Assembly (NCBI RefSeq): GCF_030272615.1
Contig: NC_081415.1
Span: 605,995,137 to 606,059,136, forward strand
Source of the DNA: Cryptomeria japonica
Taxonomy: Eukaryota > Streptophyta > Pinopsida > Cupressales > Cupressaceae
DNA length: 64,000 nt
Reading direction: 5' to 3'
Made by a program: the position numbers and the translations under genes. The first letter of the stretch is position 1, and each line of letters opens with the position of its first letter. Positions 24,710 through 35,586 of the stretch are shown piece by piece. The notes below the pieces were generated by a model that searched no databases, was not told where the DNA came from, and was given only the letters and a program-made list of their open reading frames with translations.

Positions 24710-25861
24710 ATCCTTTCTGATTTTTCATGCTTAGATCTGAAAAAATTGATTACATTTCCATGTTTGATCTTTTGCAAAATTTTAGAGGTGATGGCATAAA
24801 AACCCTAAATTTTCTTTTTGGTAATTGAACTTGCGAAATGTCTAAATGTTAATGCCTGTTTCAGATCTGCCCTTCTATTACAAATTTTCAATTCATATTT
24901 GTGCTTTAATTCTGAAAATTAAGTGGTTAAATGTCAAAACCCTAATTTTTGAAACCCTCTTAATTCAACCTTTGTCCGACAATTTGACCAATCAAAACAT
25001 CTCCAAATCAGCTGTAACTTTGGATTCTGCAATAAAATCACAATATCCTTCATCCCTGAAAATTTGGAAAAAAGTTGCGAGGACCGTGTTGCACTCCGAG
25101 CGCCATCGTCCCCGACATTTTTTCCAAAATTTCGGGAGCGAGATCTTGCTGTATTTTCCTGCTAAAATCCAGAATTTTGGCTAATTTTGTCAATTATAAC
25201 ACTTTCAAAATTACAGTCAAAGTTGGTCTTGCGATTGCTTGGTCTAAGGCTTCTAATCATTCAAAAATCATTGAAATTAAAATTTTGTGTCAAAATTGCA
25301 TTTTTATTATCATAAATCTGAAAATTGTGTTTGCATTCATTCGAAATTTCAGTGCTTTATTCAAATTCTTGCATTTTGTGACTTTTGAAATTAAGTGCTT
25401 AATTACAACAACTTCAATTTCCGCTTTCCAAATTGAATTTTGCGTGAAATTGAGTCAATTTTTGAATTTCAAAATTTGCATTGCTTTTGACATTCCCTCT
25501 AAAATCATAAAATTCAAAATTTCAGTTTCCCTCTCTTTTTCAAAATTCAAATTTTGCATTTTTCGACAATCTTGATAGGGTTCAATTTTGAGATTACAAT
25601 TTTAATTTGGCCTATCTACAGATTGTAAAATCACTCAATTTTTTCAGATTAGCTCTAAAATCATCATACCTTTCATCCCTGCAAATTTTGAAAAAAGTTG
25701 CAGGGACCGTGTTGCACTCCGGGCGCCACGGTCCCGGACATTTTTTCCGAAATTTCGGGAGACTGTTGTGATTGCATTTAACAGCTTAAATTCAGAAAAT
25801 TGGTTGATCTTACTGAAAATTGCTACCTCTAAATTCAAAATTTTCTCTCCTTCTCTAGTGC
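24710..25861 (+). other. RT-G leader with two copies of an LTR-derived module
   Basis: AT-rich untranslated leader full of AAATTTTG-like words. Two segments of about 90 bp, 25060-25160 and 25684-25775, each contain GGACCGTGTTGCACTCC followed by a GCGCCA-CGTCCC block and TTTTTTCC. Related segments sit in both LTRs (about 24283-24330 and 30862-30905). The first real start codon of the gag frame follows at 25862. Confidence 0.65.
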
Positions 25862-27286
25862 ATGAGTTTTACAACAATAAGCCCTACTTACACTATTCCC
25901 GTTAGACGAAGCCGTAGAATTAAGTCTTTCCGAGGTTTAACTACTGAGGAGATGGAACCTAATTTGAATAGCCTTTTTAACAAGGACATGGGTAATTCCT
26001 CTAATCCTCCTAATGATGAAGAAGCTCTCCATGAGGTTTCTGTAGAACAACTTTCAAAATTGGATAACCAATTTGACGATTTTCGACAATGGATGTCTCA
26101 AGAATACCCTGATAGTCAAGCTCTTCCTTTAATTGAGGGTCTAAAACGTATGCTTCAAAGTGATAAGAATGGAATTGATATTTTGCGTGGTATTGCACAC
26201 ATTGTGGATTCAAATGTGATGCCTATGAAGAGTTGTGCTGAAACCTTAGGTTATACACAACCTCCTACACAAGACAATCATTCTATTCCTTTGACGACTC
26301 CTATTGCTAGTATACCTACCTTTACATCAAACATCATGGCTACCTCTATACAAGACATTTCTCCTGTGATCACCAGTCATGGGGGCAACCCTTCTTCTTC
26401 AATTAACCCTATTCCTTCATTCAATCCGACTTCTTCATTCATTCCTCCAATGAGTGTGCCTATTATATCATCACAAATGAACATGACGCAAGGGGGCAAT
26501 TCATTTAATCATTATATTCCTCCTTGTAGTGTTCCTCCTGTCCAATCATCTCCTATGACTAATTATCATAGAGTCCCACCACCTTACTCTCTACCTTCTT
26601 TCAATAACATAACACCTCCATCTCAATCTAACACATCCAATATGAACTCTTCGACTGAAGCGACCATTAACAATCTTGCACAAACTGTCTCTTCTTTACA
26701 GCAGCAAATTGCCTCTATGAATCAATCTAAGTTTAGTGTGCCCACATTTGATGTTGCGAGCCCACTTTCTCTTGACATTGTTCAAGCTATCCCTCCTAAA
26801 CATGTTGAAATCCCGCATTTGGAACTTTATAATGGTAAAGGAGATCCTCTAACACATGTTAAGACTTTTCAAACAATTTGTACTGATTTTGCTTATGACC
26901 AAAGGTTGCTTGCAAAACTATTCACTAGAACATTAAGAGACAAAGCCCTACAATGGTATTGCTCGTTGCCTTCTTATTCTATTACTTCTTTCGAACAACT
27001 TGCAAATGCTTTCATTCAACAATTTCAAAACAATATAAGTCCTAAAGTTACTTTGATTGATTTAATGCATTGTAAACAAGGTGTTAAAGAAAAAGTGACT
27101 GATTTCATTGGTAGATATAAGCATTTGTATGCTCAAATTTCTTTTCCAGTGCCTAACAATGATATTCAAAGAATCTTTATTTCTAATTTAGAAAAAGATA
27201 TTCGAGACAAACTTCTGTTTTCTGAGTTTACTTCTTTCCAACAGTTGTGCGCCACTCTTCACAATTATCAACTGACTGTGAGTTAA
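25862..27286 (+). CDS. RT-G gag-like protein (474 residues)
   Basis: Uninterrupted frame starting at ATG 25862, the first long frame after the leader. Residues 1-310 are Ser/Pro/Asn/Thr-rich and low in complexity. Residues about 314-474 carry a retrotransposon gag domain with the usual features: a conserved LYNGKGDP start, an ALQWY segment and a helix-rich C-terminal half. Such a protein would form the virus-like particle and bind the element RNA in the cytoplasm. The frame ends in one TAA (27284-27286) followed at once by ATG in the same phase, so gag and the next segment were probably one protein, or are joined by stop read-through. Whether it is expressed cannot be told from sequence. Confidence 0.85.
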   Translation: MSFTTISPTYTIPVRRSRRIKSFRGLTTEEMEPNLNSLFNKDMGNSSNPPNDEEALHEVSVEQLSKLDNQFDDFRQWMSQEYPDSQALPLIEGLKRMLQSDKNGIDILRGIAHIVDSNVMPMKSCAETLGYTQPPTQDNHSIPLTTPIASIPTFTSNIMATSIQDISPVITSHGGNPSSSINPIPSFNPTSSFIPPMSVPIISSQMNMTQGGNSFNHYIPPCSVPPVQSSPMTNYHRVPPPYSLPSFNNITPPSQSNTSNMNSSTEATINNLAQTVSSLQQQIASMNQSKFSVPTFDVASPLSLDIVQAIPPKHVEIPHLELYNGKGDPLTHVKTFQTICTDFAYDQRLLAKLFTRTLRDKALQWYCSLPSYSITSFEQLANAFIQQFQNNISPKVTLIDLMHCKQGVKEKVTDFIGRYKHLYAQISFPVPNNDIQRIFISNLEKDIRDKLLFSEFTSFQQLCATLHNYQLTVS

Positions 27287-28723
27287 ATGGAACAATCACA
27301 TCCTATGGCTCCGAGTGATAAGGGTGATAGCAGTCAACAACCATTTGGGAAGTTTAAACCGAATAGAGATTCCATCAAATTCAATGAAAACATCATCAAC
27401 AACAATGTGAATGCAGCATCAGGTGTGCCTCCTATTTCTAAATTTTTCAAGAGAGAAAGAAAGTATACTCCTTTGAATGAATCATTGCATAGTATTATGA
27501 ATAAGTTATTGGAACAAAATGTGCTTACTCTTCCTCCTATAAGACAAATTGATCCTGCAAAGATTACTTCACCTTATTTTGATAACAAAGCCTTTTGTCA
27601 ATTTCATCATCAGCCTGGGCATGATACTGAAAAATGTTTTTCTTTAAAGGGTAAAATTCAAGATTTGATTGATAATAATACTATCTCTGTTTCTGGAGTG
27701 AATGATAAAGGCAACACATCTGTAGCTCCTCCTAATCAAAATCTTCAGATTTTCACTGATCCATTACCTTCTCATACCTCTAATGCGATTGAGGCTAATG
27801 ATTCCTCTCTCTCATCTGATGGTCTTGTGTCTATGACTCCGAATGTGATTAACTTTGTAGAGCAGCAAGAAATCCCTGAAGAACCTTCCATCACATTTGA
27901 TTCTAGCGAAACCATTAGGGAACCTGATGGTCCTTTATACATAGTTGCAAAAGTCAAGAATACACCTTGCCGTGGAGTGCTTATTGATCCTTTGTGCATG
28001 ATTAATGTTATTACTGAAGAATTTCTTTTTACTTTGCAATTGAATCAAGTGATCTATGACAAAACAGATGTGATTGTGAAATTATTTGATGCATTTTCTT
28101 CTCCTGCAATTGGTTCTATTACATTGCCTATTGAAGTCCATAACAAATCCCTTGATGTGAACTTTGCTATTATTCCATCTTCCGAACAATTTCGTGTGAA
28201 GCTTGGCTATCCTTGGCTATCTTCCATGAAAGCTATTGCTTCTCCTATTCATAAGTGTTTGAAATTTCCCCATAATGGTGAAGTTGTTACTGTCAATCAT
28301 AGTCTCTTTAAACCAGCTGAAAGAACCTCTAGTGTTCCTCTTGATTACTTTTGGCCTAAACAATTCCAATCTCTTCCTCCGCGAAGTGATCATCTTTTCA
28401 AATCTTATCAAAAGTGGAAAACAGATATGATCCTATCTCTAAGTGAACCTAGAACACCTAAACTTGACATTCCTATCATTCTTGAGAAGGAAGTTCTTCC
28501 TTTGAAAGATAAAACTAATGTCTTTCCTCAAGAAGAATCTCAACCCATCCCTATGGATGTGACTATGTCTATGCCTAATAAACTTCCTAAGAGTAGACCT
28601 ATACCTCCTCGTCATGATGGACTTGGTCTTCTCCCTAAACTGAAAATTCCTCCTTTGTATGGAGCAGTTCCTCCTCCTTCTTTTTATAGAGAGAAGAGAC
28701 CTTCTTCTTCTCCTATTATCTAG
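27287..28723 (+). CDS. RT-G nucleocapsid and retropepsin-like region (478 residues)
   Basis: Same phase as the gag frame. Residues 104-117 form a variant zinc knuckle, Cys-X2-His-X4-His-X4-Cys, of the kind seen in Tat/Ogre gypsy elements. Residues about 220-350 resemble a retroviral-type aspartic protease, including a GSITLP strand and a LGYPWL segment near the end. The catalytic Asp is kept (residue 234, bases 27986-27988), but the usual Asp-Thr/Ser-Gly is Asp-Pro-Leu, so activity is doubtful. The Pro-rich C-terminal part has no recognised domain. It ends at TAG 28721-28723, after which the same phase stays open. Its partner on the other strand (28439-28885) is a shadow. Confidence 0.8.
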   Translation: MEQSHPMAPSDKGDSSQQPFGKFKPNRDSIKFNENIINNNVNAASGVPPISKFFKRERKYTPLNESLHSIMNKLLEQNVLTLPPIRQIDPAKITSPYFDNKAFCQFHHQPGHDTEKCFSLKGKIQDLIDNNTISVSGVNDKGNTSVAPPNQNLQIFTDPLPSHTSNAIEANDSSLSSDGLVSMTPNVINFVEQQEIPEEPSITFDSSETIREPDGPLYIVAKVKNTPCRGVLIDPLCMINVITEEFLFTLQLNQVIYDKTDVIVKLFDAFSSPAIGSITLPIEVHNKSLDVNFAIIPSSEQFRVKLGYPWLSSMKAIASPIHKCLKFPHNGEVVTVNHSLFKPAERTSSVPLDYFWPKQFQSLPPRSDHLFKSYQKWKTDMILSLSEPRTPKLDIPIILEKEVLPLKDKTNVFPQEESQPIPMDVTMSMPNKLPKSRPIPPRHDGLGLLPKLKIPPLYGAVPPPSFYREKRPSSSPII

Positions 28724-29287
28724 CCTAAGAGACCACAACCTAAACACCCAAGTGCTAAGGATGAGAACATTCCTCCTCCTCAATCTTCTCCACTTCCTAC
28801 TAAGACTAGACGAAATCGTTCTGCACGTGAACACCGACGAAAGCGTCGTCTTAGAGCTCAGGCGGCTGCTTCTCAAACTTTGCAATCTCCAAAAACACCT
28901 TCAACAAGCATTATTCCATTTTCTCCTCAGCCGGACATTGAGCCTAAATCTCCTAAACATAAGATGCATGATGATCTTGATCCTGTTTGAGTTAAAGATC
29001 CTATTTTTATAAATCTTGATGATGATATAGATGAAAATGTTACTCCTCTTGCTTCTGATAGTGAATATGAACTTGTTGATGTTGATAACCATTTATCTAA
29101 CGAATTTTCTAAAGCACTTATCCTAGCTCCTAGACAAGAACAATGTGGCTCAGAACATGAACATAGCCCTTTTTTGGATTTTGTGATAGCTCCATCTGTT
29201 GTGTTGGATGTTCCTCCTCTAGCGTGTTCCCTGCCTTCCCGAAACATTGATCAGCAAGATCGGGGGGTAGATGGCGTGCTAGACTAG
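28724..29287 (+). pseudogene. RT-G C-terminal extension with one in-frame stop
   Basis: Direct continuation of the gag-protease phase to TAG at 29285-29287, broken only by TGA at 28988-28990. The first part is very basic (Arg/Lys-rich, bases about 28800-28860). The second is acidic and Asp/Glu-rich. From 25862 to 29287 the element keeps 1141 codons in a single phase with three internal stops and no frameshift. No reverse transcriptase motif follows. Confidence 0.65.
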
Positions 29288-30012
29288 TTACATTAGCATA
29301 GAAGATTCTCTCCCCCTCTCTTGTGTTACTTCTTCTATGTGTTATTCTCATTCTTCTATTTGTTGTCCTTAGTGTTGTCTACTTGAGGACGATGCAAAGC
29401 ATTGAGATCTCTCAGTCTCTCTCATGTTGACTCAAAAGACACATGTGTTCCCTTCTTCTAGGTGACCTTCCTTGATTGGGGAATGAAGAACAATTATGCA
29501 TACATACATATGATATATATACATGAATTATCATACAGCATACTGACCCCGAGGAAAGCGAAGTCACCTCGTGCTTTGTGTTTTGTGTCTATTATCCTTG
29601 GGTTTATCTCACACTTGGGGGCTAAATCCTTGCGATAACGTGCTCCTTTTTTCATTTCTTATGTGTATCACTACGTTAAAACAATCACCCCCGGTGAGGC
29701 GTGTGCGATCGCTTTAACGTAGGGGGGCATACATCCCGTTCATATCTTTTCAAGATACTTGAAAATTTCTTGGTAAATTTAACCTTGCCTTGAAAATTTT
29801 TGATATCTTTCTTGCATGACTCATAGTGAGGGAACCTTACTACTGGCAGTCATGGTTCTTCCTCGTGATCTTCCCTTTTACTTTGTCAATCGAAGTCGTA
29901 AGATCCTTAGTCCACTGGGGGCTTGGTGTATCTTGCCTCCTTGACGTGGTGAAAGTCTTTCAATGTTGTTTCCTTGTACTTTACCGGAAGTATGAGCATA
30001 CATACTCCCGCT
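29288..30012 (+). other. RT-G 3' untranslated region
   Basis: No long open frame. It contains a decoy TGGGGGCTAAAT at 29616-29627, nearly identical to the functional purine tract next to the 3' LTR, and a sequence near 29681-29725 that contains GGTGAGGCGTGTGCGATCGC. Confidence 0.55.
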
Positions 30013-30027
30013 AAAGTGGGGGCTAAA
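30013..30027 (+). other. RT-G polypurine tract
   Basis: AAAGTGGGGGCTAAA immediately before the LTR start TGTAGCG. Confidence 0.85.
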
Positions 30028-31267
30028 TGTAGCGTCCTAAAATTGCGACACTTGCAATTTCGACTGCATTTCGGTCTTCACGATGGCGACGCAACATGCA
30101 ACCTGAATGGAGACCCTGAAACTTGCTCACGACACTGAAAACTGCATTTTTCAAGCACCCTGGCCTGAACCTCCTTGCACCCTGATGTCCCGGGAGGTGG
30201 GACCAGAGCGCCCAGCGCCCTGGTCCTTCAGGACCAAGGCGCCCAGCGCCCTAGTCCCTGGGTCCTATTTTGGGCCCGGTCTCCTAAGGGGCTCGGGTCT
30301 TTTTGTTTGCAATTTGGAAATTACATTTCCTGGTCGGCCTAAGGTCGGGAAAATCAGTCTATCAGCCCTAAATGACAAGTATATAAACTACATTTTTCTC
30401 TCTCATTTGATAAGAAGAGGAGATGTGTACAAAGCTTGGAAACTATACTCAAGCATTCAAGCATTCAAGCATTCTTTCAAGCAATTGATCATTTCAAGTC
30501 TCCATTCAAGGCTAAGTGTTGCATTCAAGACAAGGATTCAACCATTGAAGAGGAGATCATATACTACATGCTACAACATACAACATACAACATACAACAT
30601 CTAAACCTTCGCACATAAGGATACAAACATCCTTAGAACAAGGTATTAGTACTTGTTTTACAGTCATTTACATTTATAGCTCTTGCTCATTTCTTGGTTA
30701 ATTCCAAAACCGGGGTTTGACCTAAAGGCAAACCCCCAATCCCTAACCCCCCAATCATCTTCGCTTTTCTGTGTGTAGGTTGCAGGTACGCGACTGAAAT
30801 TGAAGATCTGGAATCCTTGTGCAGAGACGAACAGATCCCCCTTCGTTTCGCGGATTTTTCGGAGGACCGTGGCGCCGGGCGCCATCGTCCCAACAACTTT
30901 TGCTCAAATTTGCAGGACAGCGTCGTATCGACATTTTACTGCTAATTCCAGGTCCGCAGCTTCATCCTATAACCCGAACTCAGTTTATAAGCGAATCTTT
31001 ATGACTTTCTATGCATGCTTAGCTTAATTTCCTTAACAACATTCTTTACAAAAGAGGGTAGCCTTGCTTTCCTAACCCTTGAAATTCATTTAGCATCCAA
31101 TCTTGCATTGCGTGGGATTGGATCTTATGAGTTTCAACCCCTCTTTTGAATGTAAAGTCTCTCCCCTAAGTGAAAAACCATTGAATCCTAGCGAACCTTC
31201 CTTCTCTCTCCTCGGAGTTGGAAGAGGGGAGAACAACTAGGGTTCGATCGCGATTTTCCGCTTTACA
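30028..31267 (+). repeat. RT-G 3' LTR (1240 bp)
   Basis: Paired with 23431-24687 and followed by the target duplication AAGGT. One 30-bp GC-rich unit fewer and a short C-rich insertion (near 30740-30750) relative to the 5' LTR. Confidence 0.93.
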
Positions 31268-31272
31268 AAGGT

Positions 31273-32170
31273 AAAGAAAGGAATACTCTCCTAAATAAGA
31301 TTATTTGCGAGTAATCTAAGAAAGGAAATTTATAACAAAAAAATAAATATATGTGTGTGTGTGTGTGATCTAGACCTAATGAATTGCGAAAGTGATGATA
31401 ATTACAGACTGGTAAATTTGGCATGTGTATGGAGATGATTGCGTGGATGAGATCAAAAAGAAATAATAATTATTAATTTTCATCACTCCCTTAGAATGGG
31501 ATGGTTATATACCTTAATGTTTGGGTTTTGCGAATAATGTACCTATGAAACTAAAACCTTGGTGCCTAGAAATACCAAGCATTGTGGGCCCTAGAAGTAG
31601 AAAATTTCCCTACTTATGGGTAGATTCAAAGAACTTAAACTTGATTATTCCTTGTGCCTAAGGATGTTGGAAGAAATCATGCACCTAGGGTGGTTTACCA
31701 AATATGTGATTAACCCCCTTATGAGGCACCTTGATGTAAAATAAGTAGACTCATTATGGATAAACTGTGATGTCAATTTTCTTTAGTGGCGAGCATGGAT
31801 GACAATTGCAGTGTGATAAACTTGTTTTACACGAACCCTTAATAAGTATGACTCCTAGAAATTTATAAGTAAACTATCATGTGTAACCTTGATTATGGGA
31901 GTTGATGTGTGTTATTGATATAATTTGGATGGTGCATTAACGTAAGTTGTTGAAAGATAGAATTTTGTAAACACCTACCTGAGATGGAAGGGAAATGTAA
32001 GAATTTAACCTTATGAAGATAATAAGCTAATTACAAGAATAAGTTGGTTTTGGTAATGCATCTTTCTAGTAGGCAAGATAAGATTTAGAGTAACCTATTG
32101 AAATTGTGGGAAATGTTATGTCCCTAATTCATATTTTGCTCATGCGACTTCCAGGAGTAAGTCGATCTCT
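31273..32170 (+). mobile_element. RT-D interior, right part: no coding sequence seen
   Basis: Continuation of RT-D after RT-G. No open frame of 60 codons and no recognised motif. A short TG run lies near 31350-31368. Confidence 0.6.
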
Positions 32171-32182
32171 AGGGGAGGAGGA
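32171..32182 (+). other. RT-D polypurine tract
   Basis: AGGGGAGGAGGA directly before the LTR start TGTAAAGCCCC. This form is common in plant gypsy elements. Confidence 0.88.
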
Positions 32183-35009
32183 TGTAAAGCCCCTCCCCGA
32201 TCACGCTCCGGTTAATTCAGTTGACCCTGGTTGACCTTACTAATAAATGTTATAATTCAATAGGATGGGCTATGTTAGACAGATAGATTGGTGAGAAAAG
32301 TAATTGAACCAGGATACGGAATCATTTCACCTTGAGGTGTACATTTTGATGTGTAATAGACACATAACTTTATATGATTCTAGAATAGCATAAATTTGAG
32401 ATGATGTATGTCATTATTGCATTTGCAGGACTTTACTATGATGATAGAAATAGGATGCATGTCTTATGTATGGATCAAAATTATGAGGATTATGATAATT
32501 GCTTATGTGGATTTATTTGGATATAAGATATATCGATTTGTTTAAATGTAAATTGTATGCAGAGTGTTTCATGTGTATTCTTATTCAGGTGTTTAATATT
32601 ATATGAGGTTATTTGGAATTACTAATGTGTAATTGAGATGCGCAGGAAAATTATCCATGTGACCATGGAAACATTATGGCGAACCAAACCTAGACCTATG
32701 TACGTTCATAAAGCTAGGGGTTGTCTATTTGGAGAGACAACACCCCGTATGTATCGTATTTTATTTGTGAAAGTAAATGTTGCGTGTGTGTTAAATTAAA
32801 TTTATTAATTTGTGTAAATCCAACAAGAGACAAATCTCATGTGTAATTTTGTAATGTATTTTATTGTGTCACTTGACACGTGTTGATTTATGTCTTGATT
32901 TTTGACTTGTCTCTTGGAGGAAGTTGTTCAACTATAGCTTTTTTAAACATTTGAATGTGGTTCTAAAATTTCTTTGGGTAGAGAATCTTTGGAGTGGTCA
33001 ACTCAGGTTTAACCCGAAAATTAAATTCAGATGAGTTTATAAGGGGTCAAATGGACTCCTAGGGGTAGTTTAAAGGTGTTTCCTAAAGCCCATAAGGTAT
33101 ACCTATGGGTTAGGAGTATTTTTAGGCATGTGTCTACTCCCATGTGACTGTTTAGTCATCCCAAAAAGTGGGTTTTCTAAGATGTGCGAAAATTCAAAAT
33201 TAGAAGGTGCCATCTAGGTTAGATAACCTTCCCTTTTGCTGAGAGATCCTTTTTTATCTTTTTCTTACTTTTTCCTTTTTCAATTTTAGAAACCTATGAG
33301 AACTCTCACTGAGGTCTTCTTAGGCAAGAATAAGAGATTTTGTGGGTAATCACCCACTCTCCATTTTTGGAGACTAGGCATTTTGGAAAAGTTGGTTTTT
33401 GGATTCGAAATTTGGCTAAGTGTAGAAGGGAGGATTATGGATTTGGGCTGCTCATCCTCAAACTAGTTCTAGCATACCTTTGGGCGGATTGAAGGTTGGT
33501 TCATCTCTTTGCTTTTTACGTTGCATGTCTATGTTGGAAAGTTTGGTTGTATGTGAAAATGAACCTCTTGTATTTTATTTTGTGAAAAATATTATTATGC
33601 AATCTGTCTTTTATTTTCTTGTATGCATTTTCTGTGTTTTGGGAGGAACCAAGGCCTTCTACCCTTGGGAGAGTAGGATGGTCTTGCGAGTGGTAGAAGT
33701 TTGACAGCCCTTGAGTGAGAGACTCTCTTTATGAGAGGGAACTCAAGGGGTGTATTTGTGACCCTTGCTGCATGGCCTGGTTTGTGCATTTGGGGGTCAT
33801 AAGGGGAGAAAGTATGGCATGAATGCCTTGGGGGGCATAAGGAATGTGGGGTTAATGATCTTATGAAATAACTGTGTTTTCCATGAGGTCGCATTGTGTT
33901 CTACCATTCTTGCAGTCTCCTCAGGGTATTTGGTCCACTACCACCCCTGTAAAATCATCACATTTTGTGATGAAGTGTAGCCTTGGTTGGGAAAGTATTG
34001 TTGAGGTTTTTTCCCTTGCTTGTTGTGTTTGCATGTCTGTAACCTGTCTAGGGTTTGGTTCTCCAAGCTCGGGGGTGGCTTCTCGTAAGCCTAGGCTAGG
34101 AGGTGAGCACTCCATTGTCATAGCCTATGATTTATTTGCAAGTTGTTTGGAAGAAAAGAAAAGGACAAGTAGAAGTTGCTGGATTTATTTGTTTGCAGAA
34201 AAAGATTTGGGAATGGAATATTTTATATTTTAAGTTGCAGCAATGTAAAGGGAAACTATATGTTGTATCTATTTTGAAAGGAAATGTATCTGCTTTATTT
34301 AAAGTTCTCATTCGATAGAAATGAGGGACTAGTTTGGGTATCTCCCCTCTTGTAATGTTGATTATATTGTACTTTAAAAATGCCTTAAATAAATACATTA
34401 TTTCTGTTAAATTATTATTGCATAAATGAAATATTTATGTTGGGCTTTAGCTATGAAATGTTCTTAAAATATTAATGGTTGTATGCATGTTACTTTAGAA
34501 AGCAAGAAGTTCATTTTACCCCCTTAAGCATTTGGATTATTAGAAAAGAATGAAATAGGAAAGCTTGCATGTTAGTGAAAGAAAAATTAAGCATCTAGTC
34601 CTAACCATTTATTCTCCAATACAAATCATGGTTTAAAGAATTTACATGCATATCTCTAAGGTTAAATTAAAATGATTCTAGATTAATATAGCTGTTGTGT
34701 AAGTTTATTTAATTCTGTCATTTACTTATTTGCAGAAATTAAAATCTATAGTTAAATAGTCTATCTAATTTAAATAAAAACATATTTATATAGTTGTTGT
34801 ATAAATTTATTGAATTCTATCAATTATTTATTTGCAGGAAATAAATCTAAGGTTATATAGTTTATCTCAGATTTTAGCAACATGGAATTTAAAATAAAGA
34901 AAAAAAAAATACATTGATCTAAATCTAAATAATTTAAATTAATCTGTCAAAAAGTTGTAAAAAAATATATATACTGCATAGTAAAGTTCGCTCTAGTTTT
35001 CATATGCAT

Positions 35010-35055
<46 letters not shown>

Positions 35056-35533
35056 GTTTTTAAATAAAATAAAAAAGGAAAGAAAATTTATTTTTATTTT
35101 TTTAAACTTTAGGTTTCGGGGAGCTCACCCCCCCCCCTGTACAGTGGGTGGCGACCCCCAACAGCGGCCGTAGGCACCACTGTGGGCCGCAACCCACAGT
35201 TGGGGTGGCTTTGGCCCCCCTCTGTGGGTGGCGCCCCACAATGACAACACTACCAGGCTATGGGTCATGACCCACAGGCTTGGCAGTGGCCGTCCCTACG
35301 GGGAGCCCTCCCCATGAAGTTCCCCAAACCCTCCGCCACTTCTCCTCCATGGCCACTGCTCCCCCTACGTGAAACCTCTGCCCTGCACAAAAAGAAGAAA
35401 ATAAAACCCTAGCCCGGTTAGGGTTAGAGTAGTATGAAAGAAATAAGAAGAGATTATAAAATGTAAGGGGCATTTTATAATATATATTTTAGTTAGGGTT
35501 TTCATGGATATTTTATAATAGTGTGAAAACATA

Positions 35534-35586
<53 letters not shown>

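Larger units (their letters stand above)
23431..31267 (+). mobile_element. RT-G: gag/protease-only LTR retrotransposon inside RT-D
   Basis: A 7837-bp element. LTRs at 23431-24687 and 30028-31267 start TGTAGC and end CTTTACA. Target duplication AAGGT lies at 23426-23430 and 31268-31272. The interior has a primer site, a 1.15-kb leader, a 3.4-kb gag and retropepsin-like frame, a 0.7-kb 3' untranslated region and a purine tract. No reverse transcriptase, RNase H or integrase is present, so it is non-autonomous, like the TR-GAG class, with a protease-like part added. The gag, zinc knuckle and protease resemble those of Tat/Ogre-type gypsy elements. It is the youngest insertion in this nest by position. 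Confidence 0.92.

Noticed and set aside
28439-28885. Arg/Ser-rich minus-strand frame over RT-G
   Set aside because: Shadow of the protease-region frame on the plus strand.
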